Shown here: one piece after another, positions 1-8,644 of the stretch
Layout: each line of letters begins with the position of its first letter
How positions within the stretch are numbered: the first letter of the stretch is position 1
Assembly: GCA_029961055.1 (NCBI GenBank)
Contig: JASBVM010000004.1
Coordinates: 62,001 to 126,000 of the forward strand
Source: Bacillota bacterium
Lineage (GTDB): Bacteria > Bacillota > Sulfobacillia > JAIMAT01
Direction of reading: 5' to 3'
Length of the DNA: 64,000 nt
Program-made: the position numbers and the translations under genes
The notes under the pieces: generated by a model
The model's database searches: none
Seen by the model: the letters and a program-made list of their open reading frames with translations, nothing else
What the model was told of the DNA's origin: nothing

Positions 1-26
1 CCTGGGCGGAGGTCCTGAAGCGGTGA
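1..26 (+). CDS. 3' end of an upstream gene (partial)
   Basis: Only the last seven codons and a TGA are in the window, reading WAEVLKR. The stop overlaps the GTG start of the next gene as GTGA, so the two are probably translationally coupled. Because the next two genes are sugar ABC permeases, this could be the end of the solute-binding lipoprotein gene. That is inference from gene order only. Confidence 0.4.
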
Positions 27-910
27 CAGCCCGGCACTACTACGAGGTAAGGGGGTGGCTTCTGGCCTCCCCCTACCTCCTCTACACGCTGGTCTTCTTC
101 GCGGTACCGCTGGTCTGGGCGCTCCAGCTGGCTGGCATGGACTGGAACCTGATTGCGCCCCAACGCACCTGGGTAGGCTTCGGCAACCTGGTCGAGGCCC
201 TGCACAGCCCGCGGATCTGGGCGGCCTTCGTCAACACGTACAAGTTCCTCGTCCTCTTCTTGCCGCTGGTGCTGGCCCTCTCCGTCGGCATCGCCCTCCT
301 GGTCAACGGCTTGCCGCGGGGCGGGCACTGGTTCACGGTCCTCTTCTTCCTGCCCTACCTCTCCAGCGGCGTCGCCACCTCGCTGGTGATACAGGGGTTG
401 ATCGCCGTCAACGCCCCGCTCAACCGCTGGCTGGTCTCGGCCTTCGGCTTCAGCCCGCCCTGGCTGGAGAGCCCCGGCTGGGCCACGGTGGTCATCGTGG
501 TGCTCATCGCCTGGAAGTTCTCGGGCTACTACGCCCTCGTCTACCTGGCCGCCCTCCGGTCTCTGCCCAGGGAACTCTGGGAGGCGGCCGCCCTCGACGT
601 CCCCAGCGCCTGGCAACGCTTCTGGCGGGTCACCTGGCCCAACCTCTACCCGGCCACCTTCACCGTGACCGTCTTGGCCACGGGGCTGATGTTCAGCGTC
701 TTCACGGAGCCCTATGTCCTGACGCAGGGCGGCCCGCAACTGGCGACCCATACGTGGCAGCTGGAGATCTACTATCAGGCCTTTGCCAACTTTCGAGCCG
801 GCTATGCCTCGGCCGTCGCCCTGCTCAACGCCGTGGCCACCTTCGCCGGTGTGGCCGTGGTCCGATGGTTGATGAACCGCTGGGGGCGCGCACATGGTTT
901 CGAGCCATAG
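23..910 (+). CDS. Carbohydrate ABC transporter permease (MalF/UgpA-like)
   Basis: This 295-residue inner-membrane permease of the sugar type (CUT1) forms half of the translocation channel of an ABC importer. An N-terminal membrane segment covers residues 12-35 and five more follow. The cytoplasmic EAA loop, which contacts the ATPase, is seen near residue 185 as the stretch around ELWEAAALDVPSAWQ. The GTG start overlaps the upstream stop, and the gene ends 15 bases beyond the start of the second permease, so the pair is one transcription unit. No ATPase gene is visible here. CUT1 systems often borrow a shared MsmX/UgpC-type ATPase encoded elsewhere. The substrate is not readable from the permease, but the GH130 enzyme downstream suggests a mannoside or related oligosaccharide. 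Confidence 0.9.
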   Translation: MTARHYYEVRGWLLASPYLLYTLVFFAVPLVWALQLAGMDWNLIAPQRTWVGFGNLVEALHSPRIWAAFVNTYKFLVLFLPLVLALSVGIALLVNGLPRGGHWFTVLFFLPYLSSGVATSLVIQGLIAVNAPLNRWLVSAFGFSPPWLESPGWATVVIVVLIAWKFSGYYALVYLAALRSLPRELWEAAALDVPSAWQRFWRVTWPNLYPATFTVTVLATGLMFSVFTEPYVLTQGGPQLATHTWQLEIYYQAFANFRAGYASAVALLNAVATFAGVAVVRWLMNRWGRAHGFEP

Positions 911-1727
911 GCGACTCCGGACAGGCGGCCTGTACGTGGCGGCTCTCCTGGGCTCCGCGGCGGCGGTCTTTCCCTATCTCTACATGGTGTTGCAGTCGCT
1001 CGCGCCGTGGGACGAAGTGGAGAGGGTCATCTGGCCCAGCCGTCTCACCCTGCGCTCCTACGTCTGGCTCTTCACGGGCGGCGAGACGGGCCTGGCCAGG
1101 CCGTGGCTGCGGGCGCTTTTCAACAGCTTCCTGGTCAGCGGCGCGGACACCCTGGCCATGGTCGCCTTTGGTGCGATGGTCGGGTATGCGCTCTCCCGGA
1201 TCCGTTTCCGGGGCGCTCGCTGGATCGAATCCTTCCTTATGTTCCACATGTTCTACCCGGCCATCATCCTGATCATCCCCACCTTTCTGATCATCCGGTA
1301 CCTGGGTCTCTACGACACCTACCTGGCCATGATCCTCCCCAAGGCGGTGAGCGTCTGGGCGATTTTCATGTACACCACCTTCTTCCGAAGCATGCCCGAG
1401 GAGCTCCTGGACGCCGCCAGGGTGGACGGCGCCGGTGAATGGACGGTGGTGACGCGGATTCTTTTGCCCATGAGCACGACCCTGACCACGGTGGTGGCCC
1501 TGGTGCTGTTCATGGAGCGTTGGACGGAGTTGCTCTGGGACCTCCTCGCCGTCAAGAGCTATAAGTATATGACGCTGAACGTCCTGCTGGCGACCATGAA
1601 GGGGCCGTACGGCATCTACCCGGGGCCGCTCTATGCGGCGAGCGTGGTGCTGACGCTTCCCGTGGTCATCCTTTTCCTTCTCTTCAGCAGGCGCTTCTTC
1701 TCGGGCTTCCATTACATCTTCCGATAA
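894..1727 (+). CDS. Carbohydrate ABC transporter permease (MalG/UgpE-like)
   Basis: The 277-residue second permease of the same importer has six predicted membrane segments, the first near residues 12-35. Its EAA loop reads MPEELLDAARVDGAGEW near residues 167-183, as is typical of the MalG side. The ATG at 894 lies inside the end of the preceding permease gene, so the two are co-translated. The next gene, an oxidoreductase, begins 19 bases after the TAA. Family assignment is firm and the sugar is unknown. Confidence 0.9.
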   Translation: MVSSHRRLRTGGLYVAALLGSAAAVFPYLYMVLQSLAPWDEVERVIWPSRLTLRSYVWLFTGGETGLARPWLRALFNSFLVSGADTLAMVAFGAMVGYALSRIRFRGARWIESFLMFHMFYPAIILIIPTFLIIRYLGLYDTYLAMILPKAVSVWAIFMYTTFFRSMPEELLDAARVDGAGEWTVVTRILLPMSTTLTTVVALVLFMERWTELLWDLLAVKSYKYMTLNVLLATMKGPYGIYPGPLYAASVVLTLPVVILFLLFSRRFFSGFHYIFR

Positions 1728-1746
1728 GGCCAAGAGGTGTGCAGAG

Positions 1747-2925
1747 ATGATCGAACCGGTGGGTGTCGGTGCGGTGGGGCTCGGGGGTTTCGGACAGTTC
1801 GCCCTGGCGGCTTTGACGAAGGCCCCCGAGGTGAGGCTCGTGGCGGTCTACGATGAGGAAGCGGAGCGGACGGCCAAGGTCGCCGCCCGCCACGGAGCGG
1901 CGCCCTGCGGAAGTTATGAGGAACTGCTGGCGCACCCCGGGGTCGAAGTGGTCTATCTGGCCACGCCCCCGGCCCACCATGGGCCGGCGGCCATCGCGGC
2001 CCTGGAACGGGGCCGGCACGTCTGGGTGGAGAAGCCCCTGGCCACCTCGCTGGCGGAGGCCGAGGCGATGGCGCGGCTGGCATCCTCCCGCCGCCTGCGC
2101 GTGGGCGTGGACTACGTCCTGCGTTACAATCCGATGTACCGTCTGGCCAGGTTTCTGGGCGAGGCGGGCTTCCTCGGCCAGCTGCGCCATCTCTCGCTGG
2201 AGAACGACGCCGCCGACGACCACCTGCCCCCCGACCACTGGTTCTGGGATGCGGGCGTCAGCGGGGGCATCCTCGTGGAGCACGGCGTCCACTTCTTCGA
2301 CATCGCGGCCTACCTCAGCGGCGCCGAGGGCGAGTGGGAGTCCAGCCAGGCCTGGGTACGCCCACGCCGCCGCCTGGTGGACCGGGTCGTGGCCCTGGTG
2401 CGGTTCGGTGACGTGCCGGCCACTTTTTACCACGGCTTCGACAAGCCCCGTCGGATCGAACGCGCCGAGTTCCGCCTGGCCTACGACGTGGGCTACGTGA
2501 CCGTGAAAGGCTGGATGCCGTCGGCGCTGGAGCTGGAGGCTCTGGTGGACGAGACGGGCCTCTCCCGGCTCCAGGAGGTCGCCGGGCGCATGGCGCTCGA
2601 CTGCGGCGCCGGGCGCTCGGCACCCGTCCGGGTCGAGCTCGACCTCGCCGAACCGTACCAGGGGGGTGAGCAGCGGATCCTGGGGCGCGAGCTCGAGCGC
2701 AGGGTGACCCATCGTGTCCGCCTGGCCGTGGAGTCGATCGACGGGAAGGAAACCACCTACGCCCGAGCGATTGAGGCCGCCGTGGCCGACTTCGCCCGCG
2801 CCGTCCGCGAGCCGGAGCACACGCCGGAGGTCACCCTGGAGCAGGCGCTCTCGAGCCTGCGCCTGGCCCTCGCCGCCAGCCGGGGCGCCGCGATCCGCGA
2901 GCCGTCATCGGACGCGGGCGCATGA
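1747..2925 (+). CDS. Gfo/Idh/MocA family oxidoreductase
   Basis: This 392-residue NAD(P)-dependent sugar or inositol dehydrogenase-type protein starts with a Rossmann fold (GAVGLGGFGQ at residues 8-17) and has the family EKPLA motif near residue 97, where the Lys is catalytic. The C-terminal alpha/beta domain contains the usual HGVHFFD stretch. An AGAGGTG Shine-Dalgarno precedes the ATG. Lying between an ABC sugar importer and a GH130 enzyme, it probably oxidises or epimerises the imported sugar. The exact substrate cannot be read from the sequence. A second family member is encoded at 61103-62350 and is not closely similar. Confidence 0.9.
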   Translation: MIEPVGVGAVGLGGFGQFALAALTKAPEVRLVAVYDEEAERTAKVAARHGAAPCGSYEELLAHPGVEVVYLATPPAHHGPAAIAALERGRHVWVEKPLATSLAEAEAMARLASSRRLRVGVDYVLRYNPMYRLARFLGEAGFLGQLRHLSLENDAADDHLPPDHWFWDAGVSGGILVEHGVHFFDIAAYLSGAEGEWESSQAWVRPRRRLVDRVVALVRFGDVPATFYHGFDKPRRIERAEFRLAYDVGYVTVKGWMPSALELEALVDETGLSRLQEVAGRMALDCGAGRSAPVRVELDLAEPYQGGEQRILGRELERRVTHRVRLAVESIDGKETTYARAIEAAVADFARAVREPEHTPEVTLEQALSSLRLALAASRGAAIREPSSDAGA

Positions 2926-2974
2926 GCCGATTTCGATCTCCGACATCGAGCCGGGGACGACGGGGAGGTCGACC

Positions 2975-3934
2975 ATGGAACGGTTGCGGCTGCGGCGGCT
3001 CTCGGAGAGGCCCATCTTGACACCGCTTCCCGAGCACGAGTGGGAACGGGCCGCGGTCTTCAACGCGGCCGCCATCTACGACAACGGTCTGGTCCACCTG
3101 CTCTACCGTGCCAGCAACAACGCCTTCGACCTGCGCAGCGACCGGCCCCGGAAGGAGGCGAAGTTTGTCTCTTCCATCGGGTACGCGGTCAGCAGCGACG
3201 GCATCCACTTCGCGAGACTGGACCGGCCGGTGCTGACCGGGGTGGGGGAGCAGGAAGCCTGGGGTGTGGAGGACCCCCGCGTCACCAAGATCGGTGACAC
3301 CTACTTCCTGCTGTACACCGCCTTCGGCGGACGGGACTGGATGGATTACCGTCCGGCCATGTGCTGGTCGAAGAACCTCCTCGTCTGGGAAGGGCACAAG
3401 GTCCTGCTGGAGGAGCCCAACAAGGACGTGGCGCTCTTCCCGGAGTGCGTCGGCGGGCGTTACGTCCTCCTCCATCGCCGGGCGCCGCACATCTGGATCG
3501 GCCTTTCGACCGACCTGGAGCACTGGACCGATCATCGCATCCTGATGCGGGCCCTTCCCGGCTCCTGGGAGAGCAAGAAGATCGGCATCGCCGGTCCTCC
3601 CCACAAGACCGAGGCGGGGTGGGTCCTCTTCTACCACGCAGTGGACGACCAGAACGTCTACCGGCTGGGTGTGGCGCTCCTCGACCTGAGGGATCCGACC
3701 CGGGTGCTGGCCCGCTATCCCTACCCGGTCCTGGAGCCGGAGACACCCTGGGAGCGCCGCGGCCTCGTTCCCAACGTGGTCTTCTCCTGTGGGTCGGTGG
3801 AGATGGACGGCGGTTTCTACGTCTACTACGGCGGTGGCGACAGTGCCCTCGGGGTGGCCGCCGTCAATCGTACCGTCCTCCTGGATCACCTGACGGCGGA
3901 GTCGCGGCTGGCGCGCTCGGGGCGGAGCGCCTGA
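2975..3934 (+). CDS. GH130 family glycoside phosphorylase/hydrolase
   Basis: The 319-residue protein is a five-bladed beta-propeller of glycoside hydrolase family 130, whose known members phosphorolyse beta-1,2- or beta-1,4-mannosides and mannosyl-N-acetylglucosamine. Family signatures seen are LYRASN near residue 44, a GVEDPR motif (Asp is the proposed general acid) near residue 95, the ALFPE segment and the GPPHKT...GW..FYHAV block. No signal peptide is present, so it acts in the cytoplasm on sugar delivered by the preceding ABC importer. The ATG at 2975 was chosen because GGGGAGG lies six bases upstream. An open frame continues further 5' but lacks homologous content. Phosphorylase or hydrolase activity cannot be decided here. 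Confidence 0.88.
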   Translation: MERLRLRRLSERPILTPLPEHEWERAAVFNAAAIYDNGLVHLLYRASNNAFDLRSDRPRKEAKFVSSIGYAVSSDGIHFARLDRPVLTGVGEQEAWGVEDPRVTKIGDTYFLLYTAFGGRDWMDYRPAMCWSKNLLVWEGHKVLLEEPNKDVALFPECVGGRYVLLHRRAPHIWIGLSTDLEHWTDHRILMRALPGSWESKKIGIAGPPHKTEAGWVLFYHAVDDQNVYRLGVALLDLRDPTRVLARYPYPVLEPETPWERRGLVPNVVFSCGSVEMDGGFYVYYGGGDSALGVAAVNRTVLLDHLTAESRLARSGRSA

Positions 3935-4280
3935 CGGGCCGGCGGGACGGCCGGCTTGGCAGCGGTCGCGGAGCGGAGGATGGGTCCCCGGCGGGGGTGC
4001 GGCGACGGGAGGTGAGCCGCCCCTTCCTTCGCGGCGGCCATGGCGCCGGCGCTCCGGGTGGCTTCCTCCCGCGCGAACGCGCGCGTCGACCGTCTATCGC
4101 GGCGGGCCGCGGCCGAACGTACGGGCAAGAGGTCGGTTCCCCGGCCGGAACGGCGGCCCCGCTCACCGCCGAGGAGTCACGGAGGGACTGCGCTGCAGCA
4201 CACGGGCCGCCGGGAAAGCCGGGTCGGCTCCTCCCGGCGGGAGGAGCCGACCCCGGATCCCTTGTCCTGAGCCGATTTTC
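3935..4280. other. Intergenic region of 346 bases, GH130 to tRNA-Lys
   Basis: I find no convincing gene here. The only clear element is the 15-bp perfect inverted repeat at 4221-4253. Open frames through this stretch are G+C-driven and have no recognisable content. Confidence 0.6.
4221..4253 (-). terminator. Terminator-like hairpin downstream of the tRNA genes
   Basis: Bases 4221-4235 and 4239-4253 are perfectly complementary: 15 bp, G+C-rich, with a three-base GGC loop. It lies 28 bases beyond the 3' end of tRNA-Lys in the direction of tRNA transcription. Only a short T run (TTT) follows on that strand, so it is a weak intrinsic terminator at best. It could also act as a roadblock between the GH130 and tRNA transcripts. 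Confidence 0.5.
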
Positions 4281-4356
4281 TGGTAGGCCCGGTGGGGCTC
4301 GAACCCACGACACCCTGATTAAGAGTCAGGTGCTCTCCCAGCTGAGCTACGGGCCT
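4281..4356 (-). tRNA. tRNA-Lys(CTT)
   Basis: A 76-base cloverleaf: acceptor stem AGGCCCG paired with CGGGCCT, D-arm GCTCAGCTGGGAGAGC, anticodon stem CTGA/TCAG around loop CTCTTAA (anticodon CTT), T-arm with GTTCGAGCC, discriminator A and an encoded CCA (4283-4281). It lies eight bases downstream of tRNA-Met on the same strand, so the two are cotranscribed. Confidence 0.97.
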
Positions 4357-4364
4357 GCGCAACC

Positions 4365-4439
4365 TGGTAGCGGCGGGTGGATTTGAACCACCGACGCAGC
4401 GGGTATGAACCGCTTGCTCTGCCACTGAGCTACGCCGCC
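4365..4439 (-). tRNA. tRNA-Met(CAT), elongator type
   Basis: A 75-base cloverleaf with acceptor GGCGGCG against CGCCGCT (G1 to T72 wobble), anticodon loop TTCATAC (CAT), T-loop GTTCAAATC, discriminator A and encoded CCA. The acceptor and anticodon arms resemble the Bacillus elongator tRNA-Met. The initiator-type mismatch and anticodon-stem G-C triplet are absent. Ile-CAT is less likely on the acceptor-stem sequence but was not formally excluded. Confidence 0.93.
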
Positions 4440-4453
4440 GGAGACCAGGAGCC

Positions 4454-4482
4454 ATTATAGTCGCCCGGACGCCATGCCACAA
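4454..4482 (-). promoter_or_regulatory. Promoter of the tRNA pair
   Basis: On the minus strand there is a perfect -10 hexamer TATAAT (4459-4454) with TTGTGG 17 bases upstream (4482-4477). The first tRNA base is at 4439, leaving a short leader, as expected for a stable-RNA promoter. Confidence 0.75.
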
Positions 4483-4525
4483 GCAGCGGCCGGGCGCCGC
4501 CGCGACAGGCGCCGGGATCGCGCGG

Positions 4526-6430
4526 TCAGTCCTCCAGGGTGGAGACGTCGCCGGGCTCGAGGCCGAGCTCCTGCGCCTTCAGGAGCCTGCGCATGATCTT
4601 GCCGCTCCGCGTCTTGGGCAGCCGATCGACGATCTGCACCGATGCCGGTGCGGCGATGGGTCCCAGGACGTCGCGCACGTGAGCGATCAGGGCGGCGGGC
4701 AGCGATTCCGAAGGCTCGACGCCCGCCCGCAGGATGACAAAGGCCTTGATCGCCTCGCCCTTGACCGGATCGGGTACGCCCACGACGGCCGCCTCGGCCA
4801 CGGCGGGGTGGCTGACCAGCGCGTTCTCCACGTCCGCCGTGCCGATCCGGTGGCCGGCGGGGTTGAGCACGTCGTCCGAGCGGCCGAGGAACATGAAGTA
4901 GCCTTCTTCGTCGCGCTGCGCCAGGTCGCCGCTGGCGTAGACGCCGGGGATGGCCTGCCAGTATTCCTCGTAGCGCTGGGGGTCGTTCCAGATGGTGCGG
5001 AACATGCTGGGCCAGGGCCTGCGGATGACGAAATGACCGCCGGTGTGGGGCGGGACCGGCCGGCCCTGACCGTCGACCACGTCGGCGTCAACGCCGATCA
5101 GGGGCCGGCCGCACCAGCCGGGTTTGACGGGCAGGGCCAGGGGGGTGCCCACCATCGGCGCGCCCGTCTCCGTCTGCCACATGTTGTCCGCCATCCAGGC
5201 GCGACCTTCGCCGCAGAGCGTCTTCCAGGCCCAGCGCCAGGCCTCGGGGTTGAGGGGCTCGCCCGCGCAGGTCAGATGGCGGAGGGTCGACAGGTCGTAC
5301 TTCCTCGCCCACTCGTCACCGAACTTCATGAGCATGCGGAGGGTGGTCGGCGCCGTGAAGAGGCGGGTCACGCCGTACTTCTCGATCAGCCGGTAGATCG
5401 TACCGGGGTCGGGGTAGTCGGGGGCGCCTTCGCGGACCAGGCAGGTGGCCCCCACCACCAGCGGCGCGTAGACGATGTAGCTGTGACCGACGATCCAGCC
5501 GATGTCCGAGGTCGACCAGAAGAGATCGTCGTCGCCGATGTTGTAGAAGGCCTTGGCATGGTAAGCCGTTCCCACCATGTAGCCGCCGTGGACGTGGACC
5601 GTGCCCTTGGGCCGGCCGGTGGTCCCCGACGTGTAGAGGATGAACAGCGGATCCTCCGCGTCCATCGGTTCCACCGGGCAGTCGGCGGAGGCCGAGGCCA
5701 CGATCTCGTCGAAGTCGACCTCGCCGGGAGCCAGCGGTGCAGGTGGCGTGCGGCGACGGTGGACGATCACCCGCTCCACGAAGTCCAATCCCTCGAGCGC
5801 CTGGTCGACGACGGGCTTCAAGTCCACCGTCCGGCCGCGGCGGTAGCCGACGTCGGCGCAGACGACCACCTTGGCGCCGGCGTCCTCGACCCGCTGGCGC
5901 AGGGCGCTCCAGCCCAGGCCCGCGTAGACGACGCTGTGGATGGCGCCGATGCGTGCCGTCGCCAGCATGGTGGCGATGCCCTCGGGGGTCAGCGGCATGT
6001 AGATCACCACGCGGTCGCCGCGGCCGACGCCCTGTGCCTTCAGCGCGTTGGCGATCCTGGAGACCCAGCGGTGGAGCTGCGCGTAGGTGAAGACGCGCTG
6101 GCTCCCGTCCTCGCCCTCCCAGAAGAGCGCCACCTTGTGGCGGCGGCCGTCGTCCAGGTGGCGGTCGAGGGCGTTGGCGACGATGTTCGTCTTGCCGCCG
6201 ACGAACCACCTGGCGTAGGGGTACTCCCACTCGAGCACCTTCCGCCAGGGTTGGAACCAGGTGAACTGCCGGGCCACCCCGCCCCAGAAGGCCTCCGGCT
6301 CCTCCACGGAGCGCCGCCACGTCGACTCCCAGTCGCGAACGTACGCTTCCTCGAGCAGATGCGGAAGCGGGGGATGGACCTCGTTCACCCGCGTCAGCGC
6401 TTCCAGGTCTCTCCGCTCCTCCGCTGTCAA
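4526..6430 (-). CDS. acsA: Acetyl-CoA synthetase (AMP-forming)
   Basis: This 634-residue adenylate-forming ligase activates acetate to acetyl-CoA through acetyl-AMP in the cytoplasm. The P-loop-like motif TSGTTGRPKG is at residues 267-276. The substrate-pocket Trp is in NMWQTETG near residue 405. The hinge/ATP motif is in SGDLAQRDEEGYF, and the C-terminal PKTRSGKIMRR carries the catalytic Lys that is acetylated in Acs homologs. Length matches the family (about 650). The start is TTG, supported by GGGAGGTG eight bases upstream. A closely related acyl substrate such as propionate is possible, but the conserved Trp favours acetate. It could work with the isocitrate lyase at 27133-28467 in growth on acetate. 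Confidence 0.93.
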   Translation of the reverse strand: MTAEERRDLEALTRVNEVHPPLPHLLEEAYVRDWESTWRRSVEEPEAFWGGVARQFTWFQPWRKVLEWEYPYARWFVGGKTNIVANALDRHLDDGRRHKVALFWEGEDGSQRVFTYAQLHRWVSRIANALKAQGVGRGDRVVIYMPLTPEGIATMLATARIGAIHSVVYAGLGWSALRQRVEDAGAKVVVCADVGYRRGRTVDLKPVVDQALEGLDFVERVIVHRRRTPPAPLAPGEVDFDEIVASASADCPVEPMDAEDPLFILYTSGTTGRPKGTVHVHGGYMVGTAYHAKAFYNIGDDDLFWSTSDIGWIVGHSYIVYAPLVVGATCLVREGAPDYPDPGTIYRLIEKYGVTRLFTAPTTLRMLMKFGDEWARKYDLSTLRHLTCAGEPLNPEAWRWAWKTLCGEGRAWMADNMWQTETGAPMVGTPLALPVKPGWCGRPLIGVDADVVDGQGRPVPPHTGGHFVIRRPWPSMFRTIWNDPQRYEEYWQAIPGVYASGDLAQRDEEGYFMFLGRSDDVLNPAGHRIGTADVENALVSHPAVAEAAVVGVPDPVKGEAIKAFVILRAGVEPSESLPAALIAHVRDVLGPIAAPASVQIVDRLPKTRSGKIMRRLLKAQELGLEPGDVSTLED

Positions 6431-6603
6431 GGGATCTCACCTCCCTGGCCTGCCGGATTCGTTGCCGAAACCCGGATACCTGTTTCGCAAGACGGGAAGG
6501 GTGCCTTGCCCCGGAGGCCGCCTGGGGAGGCGGATGGCTCTCGTCGCCGGCTTCTCCCCAGGACGACGGCATGTCATGATGGGGAGCGACAGGGGGTGGC
6601 AGG

Positions 6604-7503
6604 GTGCCCGGCAGCTCTGCAACGCGACGTTCGGGCGGGGGCGGACGTTCGACCCGGGGTCGACGCCGGCCCGTCGCCTGGATCGCCCTGGGGGCCGTCC
6701 TGGTGGTCCTGCTCGTCATCGTGGGAGCCGCGATCTGGAAGGAAGGCGGTCCTGGCGGCGGCTCGAAAAGCCCCGCTGTCCGGACGCAACCCCCGTCCGG
6801 CGCGGGCGGGGGAGCGCCCGTCTCGGAGGCGATGCTCAGGGAGTTGACCACGATCCCCGCCAGCACCTTCGACGCGGCCGGCGGCGGCCAGCTGCCGTCG
6901 CCCCAGCTGGCACCCGCGGGCACGCGCGTGCCGGACGCTCCCGGCGCGGGCGGCAAGCCGACGCTGCTCTACGTGGGCGCCGAGTTCTGCCCCTTCTGTG
7001 CCTCCGAACGGTGGCCGCTGGTGATCGCCCTCAGCCGCTTCGGGACGTGGCAGGGGCTGGAGCTCTCGCGTTCCTCCTCGCAGGACGTCTTCCCGGACAC
7101 GCCGACCTTCACCTTTCTCCATGCCAGCTACAGCAGCCCCTATCTCGCCGTCCGCGCCATCGAGATGGCGGGCCGCGTGCCGGGTCCCGACGGCCGGTAC
7201 CCGCCGCTCCAATCGCCCACGCCCGAGGAAGCGGACCTGGTCCGCCGCCTCGATCCCGACGGATCGATCCCCTTCCTCATCGTGGGGAGGACGTACTGGG
7301 TCGGCTCGCCGCTCTCGCCGGAGGTCTTGAAGGGCAAGACCTGGGAGGGCTTCGCCCGGGAGGTGGCGCAGGGGAAGACGCCCGCGGCCAGGGCCACGCT
7401 GGCCGTGGCCAACCAGATGACCGCCGCCATCTGCCGGGTGACCGGCGGCCAGCCCACCGAGGTGTGCAACTCGCCTGCGGTCCAGGGGGTCCGGCTTCCG
7501 TGA
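6604..7503 (+). CDS. DUF929 family thioredoxin-like membrane-anchored protein
   Basis: The 299-residue protein has a basic N terminus and one membrane anchor (residues 25-45). Its DUF929 domain has a thioredoxin-like CPFC motif at residues 129-132 inside [17 protein letters not shown]. The anchor orientation places the CPFC domain outside the membrane. The stop codon overlaps the GTG start of a VKOR gene (GTGA), so the two should be made together. By analogy with DsbA/DsbB, this protein would be the thiol oxidant or carrier and VKOR its reoxidant. The family itself is uncharacterised, so the role is inference from the motif and coupling. Confidence 0.85.
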   Translation: MPGSSATRRSGGGGRSTRGRRRPVAWIALGAVLVVLLVIVGAAIWKEGGPGGGSKSPAVRTQPPSGAGGGAPVSEAMLRELTTIPASTFDAAGGGQLPSPQLAPAGTRVPDAPGAGGKPTLLYVGAEFCPFCASERWPLVIALSRFGTWQGLELSRSSSQDVFPDTPTFTFLHASYSSPYLAVRAIEMAGRVPGPDGRYPPLQSPTPEEADLVRRLDPDGSIPFLIVGRTYWVGSPLSPEVLKGKTWEGFAREVAQGKTPAARATLAVANQMTAAICRVTGGQPTEVCNSPAVQGVRLP

Positions 7504-7967
7504 GCGGCGAGCTCTCCCCTTCCGGCACCCCGGGCCGCCACCGGTCGGCCGGGCCGGCCCCGACCCTGGCCGGCCGGCCGCTGGCCATCCGCCTGGGGCT
7601 GGCCGGTGCCGGTGCCGCCGTCTCCGCCTACCTGACGCTCCTCCACTGGGCGCCCCGGGCGCTGGCCTGCCCCCGCGCCGGGCTGGTCGACTGCGGCACC
7701 GTGCTCGACAGCCCGGCGAGTCTCTGGCTGGGCATCCCCGTGGCGATCTGGGGCCTGGTCTGGTTCCTGGTGGCGGGGGTGCTGGCCTGGCGCGCCGCCA
7801 GCGGTCTCCGCTTCCTCTGGGCGGGGGCGGGCGCCGTGGCCGTCCTGGGCCTCGTCTACACCGAGCTGTTCGTGGTCGGCGCCCTCTGCCTCTGGTGCAC
7901 CCTGGTCCATCTCCTGGTGCTGGCGCTCTTCGCCCTGGAGACGGCCAGCTTCGCCAGCGGTGCATAG
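7500..7967 (+). CDS. Vitamin K epoxide reductase (VKOR) family protein
   Basis: This 155-residue four-helix membrane protein carries the two VKOR cysteine pairs: a loop pair C57 and C65 ([15 protein letters not shown]) and the quinone-site pair C130-L-W-C133. Family members oxidise a partner thioredoxin-like protein and pass the electrons to quinone. The GTG start sits on the stop of the DUF929 gene. An open frame extends far upstream but encodes no related sequence. The N-terminal 25 residues are low complexity and cytoplasmic. Confidence 0.92.
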   Translation: MSGELSPSGTPGRHRSAGPAPTLAGRPLAIRLGLAGAGAAVSAYLTLLHWAPRALACPRAGLVDCGTVLDSPASLWLGIPVAIWGLVWFLVAGVLAWRAASGLRFLWAGAGAVAVLGLVYTELFVVGALCLWCTLVHLLVLALFALETASFASGA

Positions 7968-8069
7968 AGTGGACCGGCCCTGCCGGGCCCTGCCGGGCGC
8001 GGCGGGGCGCGGCCGGCAGGCGGCGCGGCCCGCGAGGTTCGAGCGTGCGAGGAGGAAGGTGAAGCCGGG

Positions 8070-8624
8070 ATGGAACCCGTCGACCCACCGGACTTCGGGA
8101 AGCTGCTCCTTCAACAATGGATCGCCGCCAACCTGGGGGCCTCTCCGGTGGCGGGCGGTCCCGCCTCGGGCCGGGGGGCGGGGGCGGCCGAGGCACAGGC
8201 GGCCGTGCCGCGCGGCTCGGAGGATGCGGGCCGGGGCGGGGATGGCCGCCCCGAGCCCCCGTTCCGCCAGCTCTTCGAGCGGGCGGCCGCCCGCTACGGC
8301 GTGGACGCCCGGCTCCTGGAGGCGGTGGCCCGGGCGGAATCGGGCCTCGACCCCCGGGCGGTTTCCGCCGCGGGAGCCCTGGGCCTGATGCAGCTGATGC
8401 CGGAGACGGCCCGGGCGATGGGGGCGGAAGACCCTCTGGATCCCGCCCAGAACGTGGAAGCGGGGGCGCGCTACCTGAAGGAGCTGATCGACCGCTTCGG
8501 CGACGTCCGCCTCGCCCTGGCCGCCTACAACGCCGGCCCGGCCGCCGTGGAGCGGTACGGAGGCGTGCCCCCGTACCCGGAGACGCAGGCGTACATCTTC
8601 CGGGTGCTCCACGCGGTCGGCTGA
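8070..8624 (+). CDS. Lytic transglycosylase (SLT domain)
   Basis: The 184-residue protein has a soluble lytic transglycosylase domain at residues 64-182. The catalytic Glu is E90 in ARAESGLDP, followed by [19 protein letters not shown] and AYNAGPAAV, the standard family-1 motif series. It would cleave peptidoglycan to 1,6-anhydromuropeptides. No clear signal peptide is seen; residues 1-60 are Ala/Gly-rich. Export may therefore be non-classical, or the enzyme may be assembled with other machinery. An optimal GAGGAGGAAGGTG precedes the ATG. Confidence 0.9.
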   Translation: MEPVDPPDFGKLLLQQWIAANLGASPVAGGPASGRGAGAAEAQAAVPRGSEDAGRGGDGRPEPPFRQLFERAAARYGVDARLLEAVARAESGLDPRAVSAAGALGLMQLMPETARAMGAEDPLDPAQNVEAGARYLKELIDRFGDVRLALAAYNAGPAAVERYGGVPPYPETQAYIFRVLHAVG

Positions 8625-8644
8625 GGGACGGGGGGAGCCGGCAG

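Noticed and set aside
4177-4482. An open frame across both tRNA genes on the minus strand
   Set aside because: It reads RRSSVAEQAVHTRCVGGSNPPAAT and similar, the well-known false peptide translated from tRNA genes.
5316-6956. Long frames antisense or out of frame to the acetyl-CoA synthetase gene
   Set aside because: Repetitive Arg/Pro/Gly composition and no domain; shadows of the acsA codons.
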